Source of the DNA: Larix kaempferi | Taxonomy: Eukaryota; Streptophyta; Pinopsida; Pinales; Pinaceae | Reading direction: 5' to 3' | Assembly (NCBI GenBank): GCA_027924585.1 | Contig: BSBM01000608.1 | Coordinates: 7,256,501-7,320,500, forward strand | Length of the DNA stretch: 64,000 nt | The notes under the pieces: model-generated | What the model was told of the DNA's origin: nothing | Database searches by the model: none | Seen by the model: the letters and a program-made list of their open reading frames with translations, nothing else | Translations under genes and position numbers: made by a program | In this document: positions 46,212 through 56,214 of the stretch, in pieces | Layout of the letters: each line of letters begins with the position of its first letter | Position numbering within the stretch: position 1 is the stretch's first letter

Positions 46212-46660
46212 TGATCCAGATGTTGTAGATTGAGATGATCCAGATGTTGTAGATCGAGATGATCTAGATGATCCAGATGCTGTAGATCGAGATGATCCAG
46301 ATGCTGTAGATCGAGATGATCTAGATGTTGTAGATCGAGATGATCCAGATGCTGTAGATCGAGCTGATCTAGATGTTGTAGATCGAGATGATCCAGATGC
46401 TGTAGATAGAGATGATCTAGATGCTGTGGATCGTGATGATCCAGATGCTGTAGATCGAGATGTTCCAGATGCTGTAGATCATGATTCTCCAGATGCTGTA
46501 GATCGAGATGATCCAAATGTTGTAGATCGTGATGATCCAGATGCTGTAGATTGTGATGATCCAGATGTTGTAGATCGAGATGATCCTGATGCTGATGATC
46601 GTATGATGACGATGCTGATGATCGTGAGGATCCAGATGTTGATGTTGTTGTAGCTGTTTG
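46212..46660 (+). repeat. 24-bp tandem repeat, about 18 units (Y 3' UTR)
   Basis: GATCCAGATGCTGTAGATCGA recurs every 24 bp (46213, 46237, ...). Because 24 is a multiple of three, both strands appear open (DPDAVDRD on plus, DLQHLDHL on minus); I read these as repeat artefacts, not genes. Confidence 0.93.
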
Positions 46661-46849
46661 AGTGGTGCAGAAGATAAAGACTCAGTACTGAAGATGTTGA
46701 TGTTCCAGTATTGAAGATGTTCCAATAACTGCTTGAGTTACTGATGATGTTGAGAAAGCTTCCAATGATTTATAGATGTATCATGTATGATGTTGATGAC
46801 TCCTTGCTCGTGCAGATGCTGTTATAATATCCTTCTTGTTAAGGGGGAG

Positions 46850-47454
46850 TGTTGAGATATTGTAACTTCAAAGAATATTATATTTGTACTTTATTATTCT
46901 GGAGATGTTTCATTCCTCCTTGAAGATCTTATTGTATATCCAGAGATGTTTATTCCTCCGTCAGATTGTGGTAACTTGGGTTATTAGACTTCCCTAGTGG
47001 GGGTCGGCCCTGTATGTGTTATGTGGGTCAAAGGGTTATTAGACCACCCAAGAGGGGTCGGCCCAGTCAGCTGTAGTGGTGTATTTAACCCAATGGTTAA
47101 ATACGATCCTACATGATTTGTGTAAAAGACAAGTCGGAGTAGTGTATAAATAGAGGAGGTGTATTCCTCATTTTACTCACACTCACTCACTTGAGAGTAG
47201 CACACTTGTGGAGGAGAGGTCTGCTATGGTGGAGGAGGAGATCATGTCTTTGGTTTGCATCTTTGTATATTGCTGGTCATCTATATTGAGGAAGCTTTGC
47301 TGGGTTTTTTACCCCATGAGGGTTTCCCAGGATAAATCTGTGTCTCTTGTGTTTATGCTGTGCTTGTTGTTTCTTTAGTGATCCTGTATATGCTATTATT
47401 GTGAAATGGAATGTAATGCTGCTATTGTCTGTCTTAGCATATTAAATATTAACA
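46850..47454 (+). repeat. 3' LTR of copia Y
   Basis: 605 bp, preceded by TTAAGGGGGAG. TATA box 47145-47152. Ends TATTAACA and is followed by TCTTC, the target duplication. Confidence 0.95.
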
Positions 47455-47826
47455 TCTTCTCACCTGTATGTTGAAGCACACATCACCCGGTTGTGGAAAC
47501 CTAATTTTGCAACCTCCCCATAACTTCACCTAGGGTGATACCTCAGTCTGCTCGCAGACTGTTGCCAAAAGGGCCAGTGAAAATGGGTTTTGTTGGTTCC
47601 CTGAACTGTGTAGAACCTGAGTCTATCTTGAAAAACTAAAGAACAATTTACATGCCAACAAATGGTTCCATTGTTGTGCTTGAACTAGGTGATGAGAACC
47701 GAAAATTGGCATCCAGACAAAACAAAAATATGGAACTGGGTGGACAAGACAAAGAGGGATTTTGCAAGAAAATAGAATAGGCATCCACATCTCTCTGATG
47801 TAGATTGGTTGCAGAAATAGCTGTGA
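47455..47826 (+). other. Central gypsy LTR, right part, and A' leader
   Basis: Continues 40095 across copia Y (TCTTC is the duplication). It runs into the gag leader of A'. The LTR end and PBS cannot be fixed, because the only other copy of this part was deleted in the first LTR. Confidence 0.6.
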
Positions 47827-48171
47827 GTGGATATTTATGAAATTTTCTTCGCTTCTTTTGGAAACGAGTTGCACGAGTGGTTATCAAGACTCGCAGAGAA
47901 AAAGAACTGTTTCCAACCAAGAGTACCTCCCGAGTGGAACCCGGAGTTCATTCAGAGACTTAAAGCAGTAGATAGTCCACTCGCCCGAGCAGTCGACTTT
48001 TGGCTTGACAGCATACTACATGGCTTCGTGATAGAGTTCATTGTGGACACCCTAAAGTCCTACAGTGCAGTAGAAGCAGATTTCTTCAAAGGATTCATAG
48101 GTAAGTATCTGAACAATCTGTGTTTATACAATAAAATGCTTTTAGCTGAGAAAGGTGTTTTAAGAATGTAG
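47827..48171 (+). pseudogene. Gag N-terminal or pre-gag ORF of A'
   Basis: 115 codons: helical, W- and L-rich (PPEWNPEFIQRLKAVDS, AVDFWLDSILHGFVIEF). No domain recognised. It lies between the LTR and the capsid-coding part, so an N-terminal (matrix-like) gag segment is the simplest reading. Stops follow at 48169 and beyond. Confidence 0.5.
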
Positions 48172-48189
48172 TAAGATTCCTAAAAAAAT

Positions 48190-49883
48190 TTGAATCTGTA
48201 ATGATCGATAACACATACAACGACTCCGAAGAAGATACACACAATTTAAAAAGTGGAAAAATATATAAGTATACCACTTATAAGAACCCTAGTGAACAAG
48301 AACTCCACATAAACACTAAGTTTCAAGCTGAGCCTGATAGCCAGACAACACCTCCATCAGCTACCTATCAGCCTATTACTCCGCAAAACTTGCGAGTTGA
48401 TAATACTACAACTCCTATTCCATAGAACGTCAATAATAGTAACACCACAGGAGTGAGTACTCATCATATCCCGAATCAACATATACCGACTCAGAACAAT
48501 CGAACTCAGAACATCCCGCACAGTAGTATCCCTACCACAACACCGAACACTACGCCACCAAGAAGGAGAATGACTGACAATATTAAACTGTCGATATTTA
48601 AAGGAATGGGTCTAGAAGACCCTGAGCAACACTGGTTTTTGTTTGAAGCCATCTAGAACGTGAAGCAACTATAGGATGATGTTGTTAAGCAAGTGCAGCT
48701 CATCAATACATTCATGGATAGAACCTTGAACTGGTTTATGAAGTATTCTAAGGGATAGAATAGATCTCTAGTGGATATCAAGGCTACCCTCTTAAGAAAA
48801 TTTAAGAAACCTAAGTCAGAATCACAATGTATAACGGAACTTAAAGGGATTAAGTAGAAAATGACTGAGTCAGTATGGGAATTTGACCAAAAGTTTAAAA
48901 CATTGTTAGACCAAGTCAGTTTTGACATTGCACCGCAACAGCACCAAGAGTGGTTCATAGCTACGTTGTTGCCTCACATTAGACTACCGCTGATGCAATA
49001 GAAGGTTGCTTCGCAGGAAGAATCCCTAAAGATCACGATGAAATTAGAAGCTTCACCAATAAGAGAGACTAGCACAGGAATGGTCCAAATCCAGAACCAG
49101 CTAGAAAGCCTAACACTATAGTTACAAGACATAAAGAAGGGAAAAGAAACTAGAGAAGAAGCCTGGTGTACAAGATGCAAGGGAGAGGGACACCCAAAGG
49201 AATGATTTCCTCTGTTACAAGAGTACCTTGACAGTGGAGCACCGAATCCACTGAATCAGAAGCAAGGGCCATGGTGTGAGATTCATCGAACTAGAGGACA
49301 CCGCCTAGAAAATTGTTATTTGATCCAGAAATATCTCCGAACACAGAAGAATTTTTATTGTAATTTCTATAAATCAGTTATCCATGATGATTCCAACTGT
49401 CGAGCATATGAACTAATGATAGAAAGGAAGCATGATGTTTAAAGAGTTCAAGAGGAAACACCGTAGCACAATGATAACGTGCAATATGACTAGGGTTCAT
49501 ACAAAGGCCGTGGTGGATTCCAAGCAAGAGGAAGCAACACTGGCCCAGGACAAGGAAGAGGAAGAGGTCAGGTGATATGCTATAACTATGTCCAGCCAGG
49601 TCATCTATCTAGAGACTGTAACAATGCTTCTACTACATGTAGATATTGTAAATATTTTGACCATGTTATTGAGGAATGCCTAGTTCTACAAGCAAAAATG
49701 AAAGAAAGAAAACAAGAAGCATCGAACCCGAATGTTCAGATGATTGTAGTAGCGAAAAGAACTAGATATCCAAATGTTAATGTTGTGATGCGAAGTGGCG
49801 TTGCCACAGGAAAAGATAAAGAACCAGAAGCTTCAACTTCTGGAGACCACCAAGCTAAGAAGACTCCTGCTAAAGGGTTCTAA
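48190..49883 (+). pseudogene. Gypsy A' gag with five zinc-knuckle-like motifs
   Basis: Hydrophilic N-terminus, then the capsid domain: IKLSIFKGMGLEDPEQHWFL, FMDRTLNWFMKYSKG, LLRKFKKPKSESQ, LLDQVSFDIAPQQHQEWF. After it come five Cys/His motifs: CTRCKGEGHPKE (last Cys lost to a stop in A', kept in A), CEIHRTRGHRLENC, CNFYKSVIHDDSNC, CYNYVQPGHLSRDC and CRYCKYFDHVIEEC. Combining A and A', each is C-x2-C-x4-H-x4-C or close to it. Many TAG stops break the frame; at 49119 A' has TAG where A keeps CAG. Confidence 0.87.
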
Positions 49884-50836
49884 ATGAAAAAAGCAACTAG
49901 GAAAGCACCTGCTTTCAATCTAGAGAGAAATAAAGAAGTATTCGTAGAAGCATGGGATACATTCAAAGAATCGGCACCTGTGATACCAAGAATCCCGTTG
50001 TGAAGTGAAAAAGTGCATACGGAGGATATGCCAGCAGCGTATGATAAAACGTGTATCGCAACAGAAACAGGGACTTCTGTTGCACAGTTCCTTTGGAGCT
50101 GTATGAAGTTACTGAAAAGAAAATATGCTTTAGTGTAATTCTAGAACTTACTTGACCAATATGAACCATGCAGTAGCACAAACACTGCTCAGAGCGCAGT
50201 TCACCACATAAAGAGCCATAAAAGAACAGGCCGAGAAATGAGGCTCAGTGCACAGATTGGAGATTATGAGATGGATGAGATAATCCTTGACTTAGGATCA
50301 GAGGTGAATGTCAGGACCAAGCAGACATGGAAACATATGTGGAAACCAAGCTTATCATGGTCACTGATCCAATTAAAACTAGCGAATCAATAGAAAGTTG
50401 TTCCCTTTGGAAGGATTTCGAATGTACTTGTGGATATCAAAGGAGTAAGAAGTTCAGCAGAATTTGAGGTTATTGAGATCATTGACAACATCAGCCAATA
50501 TCCAACATTATTGGGGATAGACTGGGTGATGGATAACCTCGCGATCATCAACCTGAAAACCAAAAATATAATCTTCGAAGGGCAGGATATTAGGGTCATC
50601 GCACCCTTGCACCCTTCGCAAGGAGAAAGATATAGTGAACTGATACAGGAAGAATCCAGAGCACAAGATCTTGATCGCATCTACAAGATGATTGCGAATC
50701 AGGATGACTATATCAATTCTACAGATGATGGAACGCTTAGTTGGGGATGCGACAATTCTTGTGTATCAGACTCCGAAGCAGGACTGGAGAATTGGCAAAG
50801 CCAAATGCTCGAGGTATCTGTTAAACAATGTGTGTA
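49884..50836 (+). pseudogene. Gypsy A' protease domain
   Basis: Homologous to 26400-27164. DEIILDLGSEVNVRTKQTW carries the D-L-G-S active-site variant, and YPTLLGIDWVMDNLAII is the later conserved block. It then continues beyond the point where A stops (CAG at 50646 instead of TAG) into QEESRAQDLDRIYKMIANQD. Stops occur near 50000, 50135 and 50390. Confidence 0.85.
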
Positions 50837-51665
50837 GATCACAAAGTCATTACACTGGATTGGAACAGAGGTAATTACAATCCCCACTTATGATGGTTCA
50901 ACTAACGTCTATACATTTATTCAAGAATATACTGTATCAGTTTCAGCTGAACATCGGATACCATCATTGGATATAGCACTACGCGGTACACCTGCCAGAT
51001 GGTGGGCCATGCATAAGTAGACTTTGACCACATGGGAACAGTGCAAGCACATGATGCAAATCAGATTCATAGAGAAAGTGAAGTTGACAATGGAAACGTA
51101 TAATGGACAAACGGATCGAGGGATCACATAGAGATCTGTTCAAAAGCATGGAAAAAAATACCACAAACAGAATGGGTTCATCTATTTGTGCACACATTAG
51201 AGAAGATTCCAAAGAATTGGTTTATAGACACAGAGCTTCGCAAAGGAATAACAGATTGGTCTATTATGACTATGAACTTCCAAAGAACGTTTAGCTTCGA
51301 AGATGAGTCTCCAAGCATAAATGAAGCTCTGCATATTATCAAATAAAGGATATTCAAAGACGAATTCCCAAGCACAAACGAGGCATTAAAGGTCAACAAA
51401 GAGAAGAAATTTAATGACAGACCAGAAACTATGAACCAACAACCAGAATGGGCAAGAACAATAGAACATGCCCTTGAATGTTATAACCTCGCTGAAGATA
51501 AAGAAGATGAGCAGGAGAGTGATGAGGAGGATCCGCGCAATATCAATATACCCAAGTTAGAAGGAGCGCGTGATGTAGAGGGACCTCCACTAGAAATTCT
51601 AGATATGAGTGGCCCTGTCAAGACAAGAAAAGTGAACATTGGCACAAGTGAAGAGGCGAAGTTCT
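50837..51665 (+). pseudogene. Second capsid-like (Retrotrans_gag-like) domain between protease and RT of A'
   Basis: Read through stops and shifts: IPTYDGSTNVYTFIQEY, HRIPSLDIALRGTPARWWAM, TLTTWEQCKHMMQIRFIEKV, then IPKNWF and DWSIMTMNFQ, followed by an acidic linker (KEDEQESDEEDPRNIN). The F/Y-D-G-x-T...A-L-x-G-x-A-x-x-W-W...T-W-x-x-x-K-x-x-x-x-x-R-F order is that of gag capsid domains, yet it lies after the protease. A has lost it by a deletion of about 670 bp near 27170. Function uncertain. Confidence 0.6.
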
Positions 51666-51930
51666 CATCCATTGGAGATTACTGGGATGGTGAAACGGTC
51701 ATGCATATCTTCTACATATGTATCAAGATTTATTTCCAACTAAGTTCGCTGAAATGAAAGGCATTTTGGGCAACTTGGGGGTTATGAAAATGCCTCTCAA
51801 GTCAGGCACGAATCTCGTTAAGCAGAGGCCTTATAGACTGAATCCCATATATAAAGAAAGAGTGAAGGCAAAGATCGACAAGATGCTTCATGCAGGGATC
51901 ATTGATCCAGTTGAAGAATCATTGAGCCAC
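51666..51930 (+). pseudogene. Start of reverse transcriptase of A', truncated
   Basis: Matches 27560-27790: FPTKFAEMKGILGNLGVMKM, RPYRLNPIYKERVKAKIDKM, HAGIIDPVEES. The frame then runs into the minus-strand element B at about 51925, so RT catalytic blocks, RNase H, integrase and the 3' LTR of A' are absent. Confidence 0.88.
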
Positions 51931-52710
51931 TTGAAATATTGATTGGGATAGTTGTTGAAATATTTTCCATATTACCTTCAGCAAAAATCCCTTGTTTCGT
52001 TAAAGGGTTAATGGACCGGTCAACATTTCCACCAGGTCTCATTGAAAACTCTCCATTATCGACTTTGTTCAAATCTGGAAGGAAATAGGATCGATGATGC
52101 ATATGTTCCCAAGGATGATCTAGAACTACCATGGCTTCTAGAATAGCCTCATCTAATGGAAAAAAGGGTCTAAACAATCGAATGAATGGGAGGAGTCAAT
52201 TACCCATGCATGTGCATAATCGATATCTTAATCCATAATCAAAGGATTCGAGACATGATTTACGGCAGCATTTTGTGATGCTTGGTAAGTCACTTCTGCA
52301 ACGGATAGGGGTACGATTGGTTCTGTCGGATTAGAAAGGATTCAAGGATCAATTTTTTGAGAAACAATGAATATATCCTTGGATAACACATTATCATTAC
52401 TCGCGAAACCAATATAATTCATAGGATTAGGTAAATCAAAAGTGCCCATCAAAGATGAGTACATACCTACCCCTAAACTCTCATTGGACGGACGGACTTG
52501 ATCAATCCAAGGGATATTAGAATCTGAAGGAGTTGTGTTGTTTTTTCGGGCATAAGCTAATTGTTCAATGGTGACAATATTACCATCATGGGGGAACATG
52601 AGCTCCCGAAAAACGGACAAAGGAATACCTTGCATTGCGTATGTCCAAATTCTTTCCAACAACAAATTGTAGTCGAGAGCATCATCTACAACTTCCACCT
52701 CTACTGACAC
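51930..52710 (-). pseudogene. Element B protease C-terminus and pol N-terminal linker
   Basis: Minus strand 52710-52342 reads VEVEVVDDALDYNLLLERIW and ELMFPHDGNIVTIEQLAYAR; 52177-51930 reads HPWEHMHHRSYFLP, FAEGNMENISTTIPINIS. Both match E (10740-10900 and 11930-12130). The homology to E ends at 51930, where A' abuts; about 130 codons of pol are missing between here and the RT piece at 24143. Confidence 0.78.
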
Positions 52711-52725
52711 TACTTTACCTGCAAG

Positions 52726-53915
52726 CTAGATCTCAAATGAGGGTAATATTCCATGTGAATGGAAGGACCTCCCATCAAAAGCAGTAAGTAATGTATTTGA
52801 AGGGACTAACTCCAGAGAGCCTACGAATTTCCAACAAGAGATAGAAATTACACATGTTGACGTGCCTTCATCCACTATTGTTTGTCCGATTGTTTTGACA
52901 CCATGGAGTACTTCTCTTTGGAAGGCCATGTGATAGGGAAACCGAGGTTTGAAATTTGACATATCAAATCTAGCTAGCATACTTGAAGAATCCATACTGC
53001 CTATTGACACCAGAAGTGCATTCCGTTGCGATGGGAAACTTTGCAGAACTTCTAGAGAAGAAGTAGAACATGACGTTTGGGCTAGATCCTCTACAAATGA
53101 GTAGTTTGGATAAGCCTGTGCATTAGGATTGTGTGTTTCCCATTTGTATGCTCCTTTTGGTATCTTTGGCATAGGATCTGTAGTTCTCTCTATATGAAGA
53201 GGAACAAATGAATCAGGGATATATTTGTCTTTCTGTTGCATATCTGGGGTATAATTCTGAGATCTCATTTGCAACAAAGCATGGGAGGTAATAATATTAA
53301 TGTAAGATTGATCATCTTGTGTGACACGAGTAATGCCCCTAGTATTAGAGCTGCCAGAAGCTAAACTGTTTCCTTTGGGAAAAGAATCCTTCAAAAAAAT
53401 GGGTTTCTTCTCACTTAACAGCTTATGGGATTCATCTATGAGAGGAAATTGATGAGTGAGGTGATCATCCTTACAAAGTTTGGAAGGAAAATTCACCTTC
53501 TTCTTTTCTCACTTTCCCTCCTCGTCATTTTCAGTAGTTTTGGGATTTTGTTGGTTTCCATCTCCTTTCTTTCCATTTTTCTTATTGTTGGGTTACCGAG
53601 GACCCTTTTGATTTGATTGCACATTCTGTACATTTTCAGTTTGTGTAGGGGAGATACAACAGTAGTTTCTTCCACATTAGAATACTTTATAGAGAGTGCA
53701 TGAACTTGTTTCTTCCAAGCTTCTAACGCAGATGAGTCAACTGAACCCACAATTCCATCAACATGTAGTCTAGGTTTTGGATTTCCAAGATCAATGTTTG
53801 ACCTAGGTGCATCGGGTATGATTTCATAAAGGATCCCAAACTGAGCATAAACCAAGTCAATTTGTTGGGTCCTTAGAATGGCTTCTTCTTCATAAGTAAC
53901 CCCAGAAGTTGACAC
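52726..53915 (-). pseudogene. Element B gag C-terminus and protease-like region
   Basis: 53915-53493 begins YEEEAILRTQQIDLVYAQFG, the capsid end also seen in E, and ends in a basic KRRR stretch. 53496-52726 is open for 256 codons and contains HNPNAQAYPNYSFVEDLAQ, TIVDEGTSTCVISISCWKFV and SHGILPSFEI, i.e. the D-E-G-T-S protease-like site. No zinc knuckle is visible in this copy, unlike E. The element is cut at about 53920 by the DNA-transposon-like region. Confidence 0.8.
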
Positions 53916-53929
53916 ATCCTAGGTGAATC

Positions 53930-54751
53930 CATGAAGATGGGTGTTTATTTTGGGGGGTTCCGTGAGAAAATAATTTTGAATTTTTCATGTTTTCCATCTT
54001 TGGGCGAATAAAAGTGATATTTTTGTTTGGAATTTCACTTTTCACTAAAAAGCAAACTTTTAGATAATTATGTTAGCTTGCTATCCATATTTTTTCAATT
54101 TTTTATATTGAGATTTGATATGTCGATTCGACAAATGTTTGACAGTGTGTTCTTATAAAATGAAAGGACTACAAAATAGTCATGTTTTGACGCACACGTA
54201 AAATCATTGTTAAACTTGTTTTTTGCAAAAAACAAATATGCTACGACAATCTACACACAATATACTACTGCATGACTATAAGTTTGTAGCAAATGGATCT
54301 ATATACTAATTATTATATTTATTTGAATTCGATCAATGGGGAAACCCTGTCGATTTTCAACATATTTTTTGTCACAAAACTTTTCTCTCAATTGAATATA
54401 AAACTACAAATTCTATGAATACCCTTTTGAAGTAAACACGCCAATTAACTGCACCATAGTTTTCTCAATTTTTTTCGTGGTGTATTTTTAATGTTATGGA
54501 TTTTTCATTTCACCGCATTTTGAAAGAGATGAAACTAAACTCAACAGCTGTTAAGAAAACAAACAATTACAAATATCAGATCTTACCTATACATAAAGAA
54601 ATCTATATATTCGGAAAGTAGATTCAATAACGAAACCAATGGTATCAAGTCTGACAGTCACTTTATAGTGTAAGAGATCATTTTTACCTTCCGAAAATGG
54701 AGAAACCTGAAAACTATGAGAGACAATCAAATTTTCAGGTTTCAGAGGTTT
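53930..54751. other. AT-rich, gene-free stretch
   Basis: No open frame or repeat of note; possible subterminal region of D. Confidence 0.5.
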
Positions 54752-54849
54752 TTCGACCGAATAAGTATTCGGCCGAATAATTATTCGGCCGAATAATGGT
54801 ATTCCGTAATGGCGACGTCAATTTAATCAAAGGTTCTTCGGCCGAATAA
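54752..54849. repeat. Four copies of palindromic TTCGGCCGAATAA
   Basis: Copies at 54752 (one mismatch, TTCGACCGAATAA), 54768, 54784 and 54837. The first three are exactly 16 bp apart; with flanking TTA the unit is the perfect palindrome TTATTCGGCCGAATAA. This looks like a protein-binding array. Confidence 0.85.
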
Positions 54850-54899
54850 CTAAACGTTAAAAAAAACTCGCCGGACAGGAAGGAAAAAAAAAAAATCTT

Positions 54900-56105
54900 T
54901 TCTAAACTTATATAAATAAAACTAAATACTTCAATTAACTTCGCACATTTTAATTTCACATACTTTCTATTCGGAATATTTTTGAAGAGATTTTCTAAGG
55001 AGTTTTTTTTGCAAAGAGAGCTTTTTTTACAAGGTATTTTTTTCTTACTTCTTTCTAAGGAATACATTAAAAGAACTTTTTTGCAAAATGAGTTTTTATT
55101 CCAAGCTTTTTGCACTTCTTATTTCTTTGCAATGGTTTTTTTTTCCAAGGATTTTTAAGGAGTTTTTTTTGCAAATAGAGTTTTTTTTATGAAGTATTTT
55201 TTTCAAGCTTTTTGCACTTTTTATTTCTTTGCAATGGGTTTTTTTTCCAAGAATTTTCTAAAGAGATTTTTTTGTAAAGAGAGTTTTTATTATGAAGTAT
55301 TTTTTTCGTTACTTCTTTCTAAGGAATACATTGAAAGTTTATTTTTTTAAGGCATTTTTGCAAAATAAGTTTTTATTCCAAGCTTTTGCACTTCTTATTT
55401 CTTTGCAATAGGTTTTTTTTCCAAAATGGCGATGTTAAAGAGTTTTTATTCCAAGTTATTTTTTCAAAGGACGTTTCTTTTCTTCTTATTTCTTTGAAAA
55501 TGGGTATTTTCAAAGTCTCCCAAGTTATTTTTGCAAAAAAGTTATTTCGTTGCAAGGGTTTTTACAAAGAAATATTTTTCTCGGGTATTTTTTCAAAAAA
55601 GTTTTTTATTTTTTTTCAGTGGATTTACAAAGAAGATTTATTTAGAAAGTGTTCTTATTATTTTCTAATGGGTTTTTTTAGCAAATGTTTCTTTCCAAAG
55701 TGTGCATTTACAGAGTTTTTATTCCAAGGCATTTTTGCAAATAAGATTTTATTTCAAGTTATTTTTACAAAGGAGATGTATTTTTCCTTCTTATTTACTT
55801 GAAAATGGATTTTTTCAAAGTCTCCCAAGTTATTTTTGCAAAAAAATTATTTCGTTGCAAGAGTTTTTACAAAGAAATCTTTTTCCTAGGTATTTTTTCA
55901 AAGAAGTTTTTTTTTTTTTTTCCAGTGGGTTTACAAAGAAGATTTATTTAGAAAGTGTTCTTATTCTTTTCCAATGGGTTTTTTCAAAGGTGATTTATTG
56001 TCAAAGAGTTCTTATTTCATTCAAAGAAAGTTCTTTTCAAAGGAAACTTGTTTCCAAAGACTTTTTCTTCAAAAGATTCTTACAAGATTTTGATAAGGTG
56101 AAGTA
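54900..56105. repeat. T-rich degenerate repeat tract with a duplication offset by about 303 bp
   Basis: Poly-T/polypyrimidine DNA built from words such as TTTTTTTGCAAA, CTTATTTCTTTG, TTCCAAG and TTTACAAAGAA. A longer repeat is clear: TCAAAGTCTCCCAAGTTATT at about 55508 recurs at about 55816, with homology on both sides for some 200-300 bp. Apparent open frames (55386-55802 plus, 54735-55115 minus) are low-complexity F/K-rich. Confidence 0.8.
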
Positions 56106-56214
56106 AATTTCAGTTCATGTGTTTATAAATTTCGTAACTGTTTATAAATCTTCATTTTATTTTTTTACAATAAAATGATGATTTTTTAAATTATCATTTA
56201 TAGATTAAACAGTC

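Larger units (their letters stand above)
40096..47454 (+). mobile_element. Complete copia element Y with target duplication TCTTC
   Basis: LTRs 40096-40698 and 46850-47454 (603 and 605 bp), each TGTTGAGATATTG...CA, with about twenty differences by eye. Perfect duplication TCTTC at 40091-40095 and 47455-47459. PBS TGGTATCAGAGC at 40699; polypurine tract TTAAGGGGGAG before 46850. Inside: a leader with a two-unit repeat, a trace of gag, the same intron-like segment as X1, badly decayed RT-RNase H, and 2.1 kb of four different tandem arrays. LTRs, leader, PBS and pol show kinship with X1/X2. Confidence 0.95.
24144..51930 (+). mobile_element. Ty3/gypsy tandem: LTR-A-LTR-A' (truncated), with nested insertions
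   Basis: A: LTR 24144-25398, gag, protease, RT-RNase H, integrase, extra ORF, LTR from 38778. The second LTR, split by copia Y (40096-47454), leads straight into another internal region A' (gag from about 48190), so one LTR serves as the 3' end of A and the 5' end of A'. A' stops in RT at about 51925 against minus-strand B. Pol order RT-RNase H-integrase is that of Ty3/gypsy. Net of insertions the tandem is about 15.5 kb. All frames are broken. Confidence 0.85.

Noticed and set aside
46212-46660. CRISPR-like appearance of regular repeats
   Set aside because: Units abut with no unique spacers; this is a plant satellite-type array.
46031-46725. Open frames with 8-residue repeats (DPDAVDRD, DLQHLDHL) on both strands
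   Set aside because: They are produced by a 24-bp tandem repeat lacking stops; no start context, and they lie in a copia 3' UTR.
55386-56106. F- and K-rich open frames of 134-138 codons
   Set aside because: Low-complexity T-rich repeat tract; the frames follow the repeat unit.
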